Notes: generated by a model from the sequence alone, not told the origin. DNA of 6,539 bases from Actinomycetota bacterium (GCA_028715585.1 JAQURN010000077.1:1-6539), one strand, 5' to 3'. Positions 1-6,483 are shown, counted from the first letter of the stretch. Made by a program: numbers and translations.

Positions 1-665
1 TCGTCGGGCAGTTGAACATTTTCGAGGCGGTGCGGGACTTAAAGCTTCCCTGCCGTATCCAGATAGCGGGGTCCAGCGAGGAATACGGGCTGGTCCACGA
101 GAACGAAGTGCCCATCAAGGAGACGAATCCTTTTAGACCCTTGAGTCCATATGGCGTGAGCAAAGTTGGCCAAGACCTTCTGGGTTACCAGTATCACATG
201 AGTTATGGAATGGATGTAGTGAGGACGCGCGCTTTCAACCATACCGGACCCCGGCGTGGTGAGGTTTTCGTGTGCAGTAACTTCGCGAAACAAATAGCCT
301 TGATTGAGAAAGAAAAAAAAGAGCCGGTAATCGAAGTCGGGAACCTGGATGCTCAGCGTGACTTTACTGACGTTAGAGACATGGTGGGAGGGTATTGGCT
401 TGCCCTGGAGAAAGGCGAGCCGGGCGAAGTTTATAACATCGGTTCCGGGAAAGCCATAGTCATAAAGGACCTCCTCCAGATGCTTCTTGAAATGACCGAT
501 GCCCAGATAGAAGTTCGCCAGGACCCCCAGCGAATGAGACCCTCCGATGTCCAAATACTCCTTGCCGATTCTACGAAATTTAGGAACCTGACTGGATGGG
601 AGCCCAAAATTCCATTTGAAAAAACTCTGGAGGATTTACTTAACTACTGGCGTGAGAGAGTGTGA
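1..665 (+). CDS. GDP-mannose 4,6-dehydratase-like NAD(P)-dependent sugar-nucleotide dehydratase/reductase (5' partial)
   Basis: This is the C-terminal two thirds of an extended short-chain dehydrogenase acting on a nucleotide sugar in the cytoplasm. The frame is open from base 3 to the TGA at 663-665. The TTG at 12 is an internal leucine, not a start, because the upstream codons read VGQ into the family-like LNIFEAV. Counting from the codon at 12, visible motifs are SSEEYG (21-26), the catalytic YGVSK (Tyr47, Lys51), NHTGPRRGEVFV (76-87), RDFTDVRDM (116-124) and a substrate-binding RPSDV (176-180), then TGWEP and a final TLEDLLNYWR helix. NHTGPRRGE is characteristic of the GDP-mannose dehydratase and GDP-4-keto-6-deoxymannose reductase group. 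The tail resembles the shorter (about 310-320 residue) members, so it could be Gmd-like or Rmd-like. The glycine-rich cofactor loop, about 100 residues, is outside the window. The mutase and isomerase downstream supply its expected precursor. Confidence 0.88.
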   Translation, partial: VGQLNIFEAVRDLKLPCRIQIAGSSEEYGLVHENEVPIKETNPFRPLSPYGVSKVGQDLLGYQYHMSYGMDVVRTRAFNHTGPRRGEVFVCSNFAKQIALIEKEKKEPVIEVGNLDAQRDFTDVRDMVGGYWLALEKGEPGEVYNIGSGKAIVIKDLLQMLLEMTDAQIEVRQDPQRMRPSDVQILLADSTKFRNLTGWEPKIPFEKTLEDLLNYWRERV

Positions 666-711
666 AACGTAGCTTTTGAGAATCTCTTTCGTTTTCTGAG
701 GCGGGCAGCTG

Positions 712-2157
712 ATGCGCAAAGGGGCAATCAAATTCGGAACTGACGGGTGGCGTGGCATTATTGCTGACGATTTCACCTACGAAGGGGTATGGATTGTCGG
801 TTGTGCCATCTCGAGGTATGTCCTTAAAAATCCCGCGGGGGACAAACCGATGTTACTCATCGGATACGATGCTCGCTTTGCCTCCGATTCCTTTGCTCAA
901 CTTTGCGCGATGGCGGCAAGAGAGCACGACCTCCCAGTTTACGTGACTCGGAAGTTTGTCCCGACTCCATCGATTTCTCTTGCTACTGTGAAAAGAGGGG
1001 CAAGCGGAGCGATTATGATAACCGCGAGCCACAACCCCGCTTTCTACAACGGGATAAAGTTCAAGCCCCACTACGGGGGCTCGGCTTCCACAACCTTGAC
1101 CGCCCGACTCGAGGAAGAGATTCGCGAGGTGGAAAAAAACCCGCCGCCACGCCCCGATGTCTTTTTCGAGGACATATTGGAGCCAGGAAAAGTGGAGTTC
1201 TTCGACCCCCTACCCGATTACCTCGACAAGGTCGTTTCTATGGTTGATAAGAGCGCGTTTAGTAAGTGGAATATGAAAGTCCTTTTCGACCCCATGTATG
1301 GAGCTGGGCAGGGAGTTTTTCCCGAGGCGGCTCTCGCGTTGGGTTTGAGTTGTGATGAGATTCACAATGTTCATAACCCCCTTTTTCCTGGTCTCCAACC
1401 CGAGCCGATTGGCTCCAATCTCCGTGAACTCACAGAAGAGGTAACAAAGGGCGGCTACCATGTCGGAATAGCGGTGGATGGAGACGCTGACAGGGTTACC
1501 GCGATAGACGCTTCGGGGAGGTTTATAAGTTCCCACATGGTTTTTGCCCTGCTTCTCAAACATCTGGTGGAAGTACGTGGGCAAAGAGGCGGGGTGGTAA
1601 AGACCGTCTCCACTACCAGTATGATAGATGACCTCTCGAAGCGTTACGGTTTGAAACTCCATGTTGTCCCTGTGGGTTTCAAATACATATGTGACCTGAT
1701 GCTGGAGTCGGACATACTTATTGGTGGCGAGGAAAGTGGAGGAACGGGAATAGGTGGGCACATTCCAGAGAGGGATGGAATTCTGGTGGGGCTTTTGTTG
1801 CTCGAGATAATGGCTACCCATGGCAAGACGCTTGGCGAGCTGGTGGATGAGCTCATGGAAGACCTTGGAAGAAGATATGTTTATCTCCGCAAAGATGTGG
1901 AGCTTACCAAGACGCAAAAGGAAGCTCTTCTTGCCGAACTTCCCTCCCTCGAGCCCCGCTCGATTGGCGGCGTGGGGATTGAGAGGATTGAGAAGATAGA
2001 CGGGATGAAGTTCTACAGGGAAGATGGCTCCTGGCTGATGCTCAGAGTCTCGGGCACCGAGGCGGTAGTGAGGATATACGCGGAGGCTACCTCTGAAGAA
2101 GAGGTTGCTAGCTTGGTTGGCGAGGGAGAAAAGATGGTTGAGCGGTTGCCGCACTAG
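712..2157 (+). CDS. alpha-D-phosphohexomutase (phosphomannomutase/phosphoglucomutase family)
   Basis: This cytoplasmic enzyme moves phosphate between C6 and C1 of a hexose phosphate through a phosphoserine intermediate. All four family landmarks are present: N-terminal FGTDGWRG (8-15), active-site TASHNP (104-109, phosphorylated Ser106), the metal-binding DGDADR loop (256-261), the sugar-recognition loop GEESGG (339-344) and the phosphate-binding RVSGTE (445-450). The 481-residue length is normal for the four-domain fold. The ATG follows a GAGG at 698-701 with ten bases between. It starts 46 bases after the dehydratase stop. With an isomerase that can make mannose-6-phosphate next door, mannose-6-phosphate to mannose-1-phosphate is the favoured reaction. 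GEESGG does not separate mannose from glucose specificity. A phosphopentomutase role is also possible: an archaeal enzyme of this superfamily has that activity, and a nucleoside phosphorylase that yields ribose-1-phosphate lies two genes on. The family assignment is secure; the substrate is inferred. Confidence 0.95.
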   Translation: MRKGAIKFGTDGWRGIIADDFTYEGVWIVGCAISRYVLKNPAGDKPMLLIGYDARFASDSFAQLCAMAAREHDLPVYVTRKFVPTPSISLATVKRGASGAIMITASHNPAFYNGIKFKPHYGGSASTTLTARLEEEIREVEKNPPPRPDVFFEDILEPGKVEFFDPLPDYLDKVVSMVDKSAFSKWNMKVLFDPMYGAGQGVFPEAALALGLSCDEIHNVHNPLFPGLQPEPIGSNLRELTEEVTKGGYHVGIAVDGDADRVTAIDASGRFISSHMVFALLLKHLVEVRGQRGGVVKTVSTTSMIDDLSKRYGLKLHVVPVGFKYICDLMLESDILIGGEESGGTGIGGHIPERDGILVGLLLLEIMATHGKTLGELVDELMEDLGRRYVYLRKDVELTKTQKEALLAELPSLEPRSIGGVGIERIEKIDGMKFYREDGSWLMLRVSGTEAVVRIYAEATSEEEVASLVGEGEKMVERLPH

Positions 2158-2186
2158 CTAGTCTTGTTGTTGTTCGAAGTTTGAAA

Positions 2187-3284
2187 ATGAACGAAACGGA
2201 AAAAAAAGAAAATCCCATAGACCTCGATGACAAAGAGGGAATATCCCTTATTGACTCCCAGGGAATGTCGGACGTCCTTGCCGCGTTTCCCGAGCAGATG
2301 GAGGAAGCTCTCGAGATAGGTGAGCAAGAGGTAAAGATTGACTCGACTTCTCCTATTTGCTCGGTTGTGGTATTGGGGATGGGGGGGTCTGGAATATCTG
2401 GCGATGTAGCCTCTTCTCTGCTTTCCAACTTCGGCTTCGAGCTTCCTTTTTCAACGGTTAAGGGCTATCGGCTTCCTCCTTTCGTGAGGGAAGACACACT
2501 CGTGATTGCGGTGAGCTATTCGGGAAATACAGAAGAGACGCTAGCATGTTTCGAAGAAGCCGTGCGCCGCGGAGCAAAGGTGGTGGCGATAAGCAGTGGC
2601 GGCAAGCTCGAGGAACTGGCTTCGGAAAGAGGAGTGCCATTTTGCAAGATACCCGCGGGGCTTCAGCCGAGAGCTTCCATTGGTTATCTTTCCGTCCCTA
2701 TTGTTTCTCTCATCGAGCAAATGGGATTGGTGAAAGGTCTTGTCGCGGAAATAAAACAGTCCATACCTATGCTTAGAGAGAGGTCGAGCGAATACGGCTT
2801 TTCCAACCCTCTTGCTCGCAACCCCGCGAAAAAACTTGCCAAAAGGATTTTAGGAAACATCCCTGTCATATATGGCTCGGAGGGTTTACTTTCCGTTGCC
2901 TCTATGCGCTGGAAGGCTCAATTTAACGAGAACGCGAAGATACCCGCTTTCTTCAATTCCTTTCCCGAGCTCAATCATAACGAGACAGTGGGGTGGAAAA
3001 ACCTCGAAGAACTGTGTTCGAAATTCCACATTCTCATCCTCCGAGAAGAGGATGCCCATCCTCGGGTGGAAAAGAGAATAGCGATTACATCGGAGCTGAT
3101 TGCTGATAGCGTTGGGGAGATATCCGATGTTTTTGCCAGGGGCTCAAATCCCACCGAGAGGTTTCTCGACTTGGTTTACCTTGGCGACTGGACGAGTGTG
3201 TATTTAGCCTTGCTTTTGGGGGAGGATCCCACCCCCGTGAAGCGCATCGAAGAGCTCAAAAAGAAACTCGCGTCTGGGGGCTAG
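2187..3284 (+). CDS. bifunctional phosphoglucose/phosphomannose isomerase
   Basis: It interconverts fructose-6-phosphate with glucose-6-phosphate and mannose-6-phosphate; this dual family is known from crenarchaea and scattered bacteria. It has two SIS domains. Numbered from the in-frame TTG at 2181, visible motifs are GMGGSGISGD (66-75), SYSGNTEETL (112-121, phosphate binding), QPRASIGY (162-169, with the conserved Arg164), FNENAKIP (248-255, probable catalytic base Glu250), NHNE (265-268, probable catalytic His266) and the C-terminal DWTSVYLALLLGEDP (336-350). The ATG at 2187 is preferred (365 residues): the only possible Shine-Dalgarno, GAAG at 2176-2179, is weak but correctly spaced for it. 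The later ATG at 2265 would remove part of the conserved N-terminal segment. It begins 29 bases after the mutase stop and probably shares its transcript. It feeds mannose-6-phosphate to the mutase. An 8-A run (2200-2207) lies just inside the coding start. Catalytic assignments are by analogy to the Pyrobaculum enzyme. Confidence 0.93.
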   Translation: MNETEKKENPIDLDDKEGISLIDSQGMSDVLAAFPEQMEEALEIGEQEVKIDSTSPICSVVVLGMGGSGISGDVASSLLSNFGFELPFSTVKGYRLPPFVREDTLVIAVSYSGNTEETLACFEEAVRRGAKVVAISSGGKLEELASERGVPFCKIPAGLQPRASIGYLSVPIVSLIEQMGLVKGLVAEIKQSIPMLRERSSEYGFSNPLARNPAKKLAKRILGNIPVIYGSEGLLSVASMRWKAQFNENAKIPAFFNSFPELNHNETVGWKNLEELCSKFHILILREEDAHPRVEKRIAITSELIADSVGEISDVFARGSNPTERFLDLVYLGDWTSVYLALLLGEDPTPVKRIEELKKKLASGG

Positions 3285-3289
3285 CCGGG

Positions 3290-4141
3290 ATGGAAATTTT
3301 GCCCCAAGAGGTCGAATCCTTATCCCGTGCCGCCGCGAAAAGTCTGAGTGAAAATCTTTGCCTCGAGGAAAAACCCTTGTTGGTCAGTGTTCTCGGTTCG
3401 GGGTGGGAGAAGCTGCCTTCTGCCTGCGAAATAAAATCCGAAATCCCCTTCTCAGAAATTCCTGGGTTCGCCGAGCCAAGAGCAAAAGGGCACGAAGGCA
3501 AGATTGTTCTCGCCTCGGCGGGTGAAACGGATATCCTTTTTCAACTCGGAAGGCTTCATTGCTATGAAGGGTATTCTCCCCTTACTGTATGTTTCCCCAT
3601 CTGGGCATACGCCGCCCTTGGCGTAAAAGCGATTCTGCTTCTCTGTGCTGCTGGGGGCTTGAATCCCGTATTTTTACCGGGGGACTTGATAATTGTTTCA
3701 GACCACATTCTATTGTGGGGAGAAAATCCCCTCACTGGCTTGCTCGATTCGCCAAATCCACGTTTTCATCTTGAGGGCTCCAATGTCTATTCCCCTTTCA
3801 TGAGTGACGCGCTCAGGCAGTGTCTTCCTCCAGAGACTAGAGTCGATGTGGGGGTTTATGTTTATACAAAGGGACCGAGTTATGAAACCCTTGCCGAGGC
3901 TACTCTTTTGCGAGTGGCGGGCGCGGACGTGGTCGGCATGTCAATCGCCCAAGAGGCATTGACTGCCCATGCTCTCGGAATGGAGGTTGCCGCAATGTGT
4001 TGCGTGACAAATCTCCTGCTTCCTCCGCCGCTTACTCCTCCGACTCACGATTTGGTATTGGAGGTTGCGGGCAAAACCGTTGAGCGGCTTACCTCTTTCC
4101 CCGAAAGGTATGCCCGAATGATGTGTGATAGGCTCAAGTGA
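3290..4141 (+). CDS. purine nucleoside phosphorylase, trimeric (PunA/PNP) type
   Basis: It cleaves purine nucleosides with phosphate to free base and ribose-1-phosphate. Family signatures in order are the phosphate-binding GSG (36-38), GHEG (67-70, His68), GRLHCYEGY (87-95), AAGG (120-123), KGPSYET (194-200, base-contacting Glu199), GMS (216-218), VTN (239-241, Asn241) and PTHD (251-254, His253). By comparison with human PNP, Glu201, Asn243 and His257 correspond to Glu199, Asn241 and His253. In the known family, Asn favours 6-oxopurines (inosine, guanosine), and His contacts a 5'-hydroxyl. This argues against adenosine or methylthioadenosine as the main substrate. The 283 residues match a full-length enzyme. 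Only five bases separate it from the isomerase stop, and a GGGGG at 3276-3280 inside the end of that gene is its probable ribosome site, so translation is probably coupled. A proline-rich stretch (LLLPPPLTPP, 242-251) replaces the usual loop before His253. The family is certain; the preferred base is predicted. Confidence 0.93.
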   Translation: MEILPQEVESLSRAAAKSLSENLCLEEKPLLVSVLGSGWEKLPSACEIKSEIPFSEIPGFAEPRAKGHEGKIVLASAGETDILFQLGRLHCYEGYSPLTVCFPIWAYAALGVKAILLLCAAGGLNPVFLPGDLIIVSDHILLWGENPLTGLLDSPNPRFHLEGSNVYSPFMSDALRQCLPPETRVDVGVYVYTKGPSYETLAEATLLRVAGADVVGMSIAQEALTAHALGMEVAAMCCVTNLLLPPPLTPPTHDLVLEVAGKTVERLTSFPERYARMMCDRLK

Positions 4142-4171
4142 ACACTTGAACGGAAACCTGGAGAACAAGAA

Positions 4172-4180
4172 AGGAAAGGG
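4172..4180 (+). promoter_or_regulatory. Shine-Dalgarno region of adenosylhomocysteinase
   Basis: A purine-rich AGGAAAGGG ends eight bases before the ATG at 4189. It is the clearest ribosome binding site in the window and fixes the start, which also gives the expected N-terminus (DISLAEEG) of the enzyme. Confidence 0.6.
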
Positions 4181-4188
4181 TTAAAAGG

Positions 4189-5445
4189 ATGGATTTCGAC
4201 ATCGGGGATATTTCCCTAGCAGAGGAAGGAAAAAGAAGGATTGAGTGGGCTGGCGAGGAGATGAAGGTTCTCAAAACCATAAAGACGCGTTTCCAGAAGG
4301 AAAAACCCTTGAGCGGTCTGAGAATAGGAGCGTGCCTTCACGTTACCACCGAGACCGCCAATTTGATGGTCACCCTGAAAGAAGGGGGAGCTGAGCCATT
4401 TTTATGCGCCAGCAACCCTTTGAGCACCCAGGATGATGTCGCGGCTTGTTTGGTGAAGGAATTTGGAATAAGCGTTTTCGCGATTGAAGGAGAAGACAAC
4501 GATACCTATTATCGCCATATCGAGAGCGTAATCGGAGCCAACCCCCATATCACCATGGATGATGGCGCCGACCTCATCACCACGTTCCACACGAAATATC
4601 CCGCAAAAGCAAAGGAGATAATGGCGGGCACGGAGGAAACAACGACGGGTGTTATTAGGTTGAAGAGCATGGAAAAAGACGGAGCTCTGCTTTACCCTGT
4701 TGTTGCCGTCAACGACGCGATGACCAAGCACCTCTTTGACAATCGCTACGGCACAGGTCAGTCGGCACTCGATGGCATAATCAGGGCTACGAATTTCCTG
4801 CTTGCTGGAAAGGTGATAGTGGTTTTTGGCTATGGATGGTGTGGGAGGGGTATAGCGTCGCGGGCTAGAGGACTGGGAGCAAGAGTAATAGTGGTAGAGG
4901 TTGACCCGCTTAGGGCGCTCGAGGCCGTAATGGACGGATTAGATGTGATGACCTCGACAGCGGCAGCCAAGGTTGGAGATATCTTTGTGACATCCACCGG
5001 CGATAAGAGCGTTCTTCGCTCCGAACACTTCGAACTCATGAAAGACGGCGCGACTCTTTGTAACGCTGGGCATTTCGATGTGGAAATAGACATACCCGCA
5101 CTGGTTTCGATGTCTGTGGACCGCCAGGTGGCAAGACAGCATGTGGAGAGATTCACTTTGAGGAATGGAAGGAAGATATTTCTTCTTACTCAAGGCAGGT
5201 TGGTGAATCTTGCCGCTGCTGAGGGGCATCCCGCTGCCGTGATGGATATGAGTTTTTCTAACCAGGCGCTCACTGTCGAGTATGCCAGGAAGAATTCTCA
5301 AGACCTCGAGAGAAGGGTGTATGGAGTCCCGAGCGAGATAGACATGGAGATTGCGAGGTTAAAACTCGAGAGTATGGGCATAAACATAGACAGCCTTACC
5401 CCTGAGCAAGATGAGTATCTCCACAGTTGGACGATTGGAACTTGA
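4189..5445 (+). CDS. ahcY: adenosylhomocysteinase (S-adenosyl-L-homocysteine hydrolase), Thermotoga-like short form
   Basis: This NAD-dependent cytoplasmic enzyme reversibly splits S-adenosylhomocysteine into homocysteine and adenosine, relieving product inhibition of methyltransferases. Visible motifs are DISLAEEG near the N-terminus, LHVTTETA (50-57: His51, Glu55, Thr56), SNPLSTQDDVAA (75-86), MDDGADL (123-129), EETTTGV (149-155), the catalytic stretch NDAMTKHLFDNRYGTGQS (175-192: Lys180, Asp184, Asn185), the Rossmann loop GYGWCGRG (214-221), NAGHFDVEI (292-300, His295) and LVNLAAAEGHP (338-348). It has 418 residues. It lacks the internal insertion of many proteobacterial enzymes and the extended Lys/Tyr tail of the human form, ending in a short YLHSW-type tail like the Thermotoga protein. 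It begins 47 bases after the phosphorylase stop and is the last gene of the plus-strand cluster. The nucleoside product links it to the phosphorylase upstream. Use of S-inosylhomocysteine, as in Methanocaldococcus, cannot be excluded. Confidence 0.97.
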   Translation: MDFDIGDISLAEEGKRRIEWAGEEMKVLKTIKTRFQKEKPLSGLRIGACLHVTTETANLMVTLKEGGAEPFLCASNPLSTQDDVAACLVKEFGISVFAIEGEDNDTYYRHIESVIGANPHITMDDGADLITTFHTKYPAKAKEIMAGTEETTTGVIRLKSMEKDGALLYPVVAVNDAMTKHLFDNRYGTGQSALDGIIRATNFLLAGKVIVVFGYGWCGRGIASRARGLGARVIVVEVDPLRALEAVMDGLDVMTSTAAAKVGDIFVTSTGDKSVLRSEHFELMKDGATLCNAGHFDVEIDIPALVSMSVDRQVARQHVERFTLRNGRKIFLLTQGRLVNLAAAEGHPAAVMDMSFSNQALTVEYARKNSQDLERRVYGVPSEIDMEIARLKLESMGINIDSLTPEQDEYLHSWTIGT

Positions 5446-5449
5446 TTGG

Positions 5450-5473
5450 GCGAAAGCCATATGAGACTTTCGC
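5450..5473. terminator. stem-loop between convergent genes, possible terminator
   Basis: GCGAAAG (5450-5456) and CTTTCGC (5467-5473) form a perfect 7-bp stem around a 10-base loop, five bases after the ahcY stop and 23 bases beyond the end of the opposing methyltransferase gene. Neither strand has a T-run after it, so it is not a canonical intrinsic terminator. It may protect the 3' end of the message or act with Rho. The stem is seen directly; its role is inferred. Confidence 0.35.
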
Positions 5474-5496
5474 TATCGAGACTGCCCGGGGAGCGC

Positions 5497-5823
5497 TTAG
5501 CTAGTTCGCTTCCTTTGAAAAACTAGTTCCCAATTATAATACCCAATAATGGGCAGTTTAATTAACCTTAATTTTTTAAAAAGCTTGTTGTTCAGATAAA
5601 TTGGGTGAGGGGATTTTAGCCTCCTTAGAATAGAATCAGAAATTGGAAACCAAAACAAAGTTTTTTTGTTCTCCAAAACCTCAAAATTGTTCTTTTCGAG
5701 AATATCTAATAACTGGCTATCAGCGGAATATTCTCTTAAATGGGTGGGGTCTAATCTCCACTTGCCATTACACCTGTAGAAGTACCAACCTTTTGAATAC
5801 TGTTGATAAATATGCAACACCAT
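5497..5823 (-). CDS. C-terminal fragment of the methyltransferase
   Basis: The frame is open from a GTG at 5823, but the first 11 residues overlap the N-terminal fragment in another frame and are probably not native. The authentic part begins at GWYFYRCNGKW. It contains LDPTHLREY (24-32), which I recognise from small methyltransferases in which it follows the last core strand, then LLDILEKNNFEVLENKK and a basic, hydrophobic tail ending in GYYNWELVF. It has no SAM motif of its own and no good ribosome site, so independent function is unlikely. Confidence 0.5.
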   Translation of the reverse strand: MVLHIYQQYSKGWYFYRCNGKWRLDPTHLREYSADSQLLDILEKNNFEVLENKKTLFWFPISDSILRRLKSPHPIYLNNKLFKKLRLIKLPIIGYYNWELVFQRKRTS

Positions 5824-6196
5824 CTTCAGATAACAGCCGGGCTATTTCTTGAATCATTTTAGAATCATCTGGGACATGTTCTATCGTTTGCGTAGAAACC
5901 AAAAAATCTATACTTCGATCCGGCAAAGGCGTATTGCAAGCATCACCCACAACACAGTTGAACTCATTGTTTATTTCCCTTGCTCGCTTTACCCTGGTTT
6001 GCGACAAGTCAACTGCATAGACCTTTTTATTTTTCAAATAGCCTCTTTTATTTAAAGCGTATAGCAAACCTCCATCTCCGCACCCTATATCAGCAAGTGA
6101 ACTAAAGTTTGCGGTTCTTAAGCATTGCTCAAGGAGTTTCGGGATGTTTTCGGTATAAAAATAAATATGTTGTTTCGAATATTTTTCGATATCCAT
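5768..6196 (-). CDS. N-terminal fragment of the methyltransferase (SAM-binding domain)
   Basis: This 142-residue frame holds the Methyltransf_11-like core: motif I DIGCGDGG (36-43) for SAM, the acidic post-I residue in AVDLS (61-65, Asp63) for the ribose, a GDACNTPLPD segment (84-93), motif II DFLVSTQTIEHVPDD (97-111), and the helix and strand EIARLLSEDGVAYLSTVF (117-134). Residues after Lys135 do not look like the family and come from the shifted frame. On its own it would have the cofactor site but lack the C-terminal cap. Confidence 0.7.
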   Translation of the reverse strand: MDIEKYSKQHIYFYTENIPKLLEQCLRTANFSSLADIGCGDGGLLYALNKRGYLKNKKVYAVDLSQTRVKRAREINNEFNCVVGDACNTPLPDRSIDFLVSTQTIEHVPDDSKMIQEIARLLSEDGVAYLSTVFKRLVLLQV

Positions 6197-6389
6197 AACA
6201 AGTAAGAACTAACCGCCTGTTGGACGGCACATCTGTCTTCGCCCCAGGTCGCCTTTTTTATTTCCTTCCCTACAAACTTTAATGATAGCATTTCTCAATA
6301 AGGCAACGGAACGGGTTTTAACCTGTCGCTAGCTGGGAGAAGCTATTGACGCTGGGCAGAGGAGTGCTGGGAAGTCTCTAAGGGAGGCC

Positions 6390-6479
6390 ATGTTCTTCGA
6401 TGAGGCGATTGGCGAAGGAGAAAGACGGGGGCTCATGGTGAGGGTAGTATTTGTTCTTCCTAAAATGGGGGAGTTGTGA
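6390..6479 (+). CDS. possible 29-codon small ORF, unrecognised
   Basis: An ATG at 6390 follows a strong AAGGGAGG (6380-6387), but only two bases separate them, which is too close for efficient initiation. The frame is open upstream to a stop at 6330-6332. It contains an internal ATG at 6435 beginning MVRVVFVLPKMGEL, which resembles the first beta strand of a nucleotide-binding or glycosyltransferase fold, then stops. It could be a small peptide, the remnant of a larger gene, or chance. I do not recognise it. Confidence 0.15.
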   Translation: MFFDEAIGEGERRGLMVRVVFVLPKMGEL

Positions 6480-6483
6480 GGGC

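Larger units (their letters stand above)
5497..6196 (-). pseudogene. class I SAM-dependent methyltransferase, interrupted by a frameshift
   Basis: Two minus-strand frames together give one methyltransferase of about 232 residues. The first (6196 down to 5768) carries the SAM-binding half and runs to AYLSTVFK, then into a short tail, RLVLLQV, and a stop. The protein resumes one base over as GWYFYRCNGKW and continues to 5497. The switch falls at a run of four A on the coding strand (T at 5791-5794): removing one A there joins the frames exactly. The ATG at 6196 is the first in its frame after a stop five codons upstream, with no evident Shine-Dalgarno. The gene is convergent to the cluster and clearly AT-richer (about 25 percent G+C at 5521-5580, against 60 percent at 1021-1080, both hand-counted), which suggests separate ancestry. 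The break may be a real mutation, recoding or a sequencing error. The methyl acceptor is unknown. Confidence 0.75.

Noticed and set aside
39..554. 171-codon minus-strand frame opposite the dehydratase
   Set aside because: It is a shadow of the real gene: no family resemblance and no ribosome site that I can see.
1210..2154. 314-codon open frame on the minus strand opposite the mutase
   Set aside because: It lies fully antisense to a gene with every family motif. Its translation has no recognisable domain, and the opening is explained by codon bias of the plus strand.
2154..2161. CTAGCTAG palindrome over the mutase stop, with related CTAG-containing words at 2107, 3281, 5499 and 6329
   Set aside because: Too short and too scattered to be an operator or attachment site; several simply include the TAG stop codon.
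4939..5301. Minus-strand frames opposite ahcY (also 4402-4731 and 4830-5156)
   Set aside because: They mirror a strongly conserved gene, have low-complexity or unfamiliar translations, and carry no independent signals.
6223..6259. Imperfect hairpin followed by six T, as a plus-strand terminator
   Set aside because: The stem has a mismatch and a G-U pair around a loop of about 19 bases, and no plus-strand gene ends nearby. It is noted only within the intergenic entry.
6270..6300. Possible promoter for the methyltransferase (minus-strand TTGAGA and TATCAT)
   Set aside because: The two boxes are only five bases apart, and no partner box occurs at a 16-18 base spacing.
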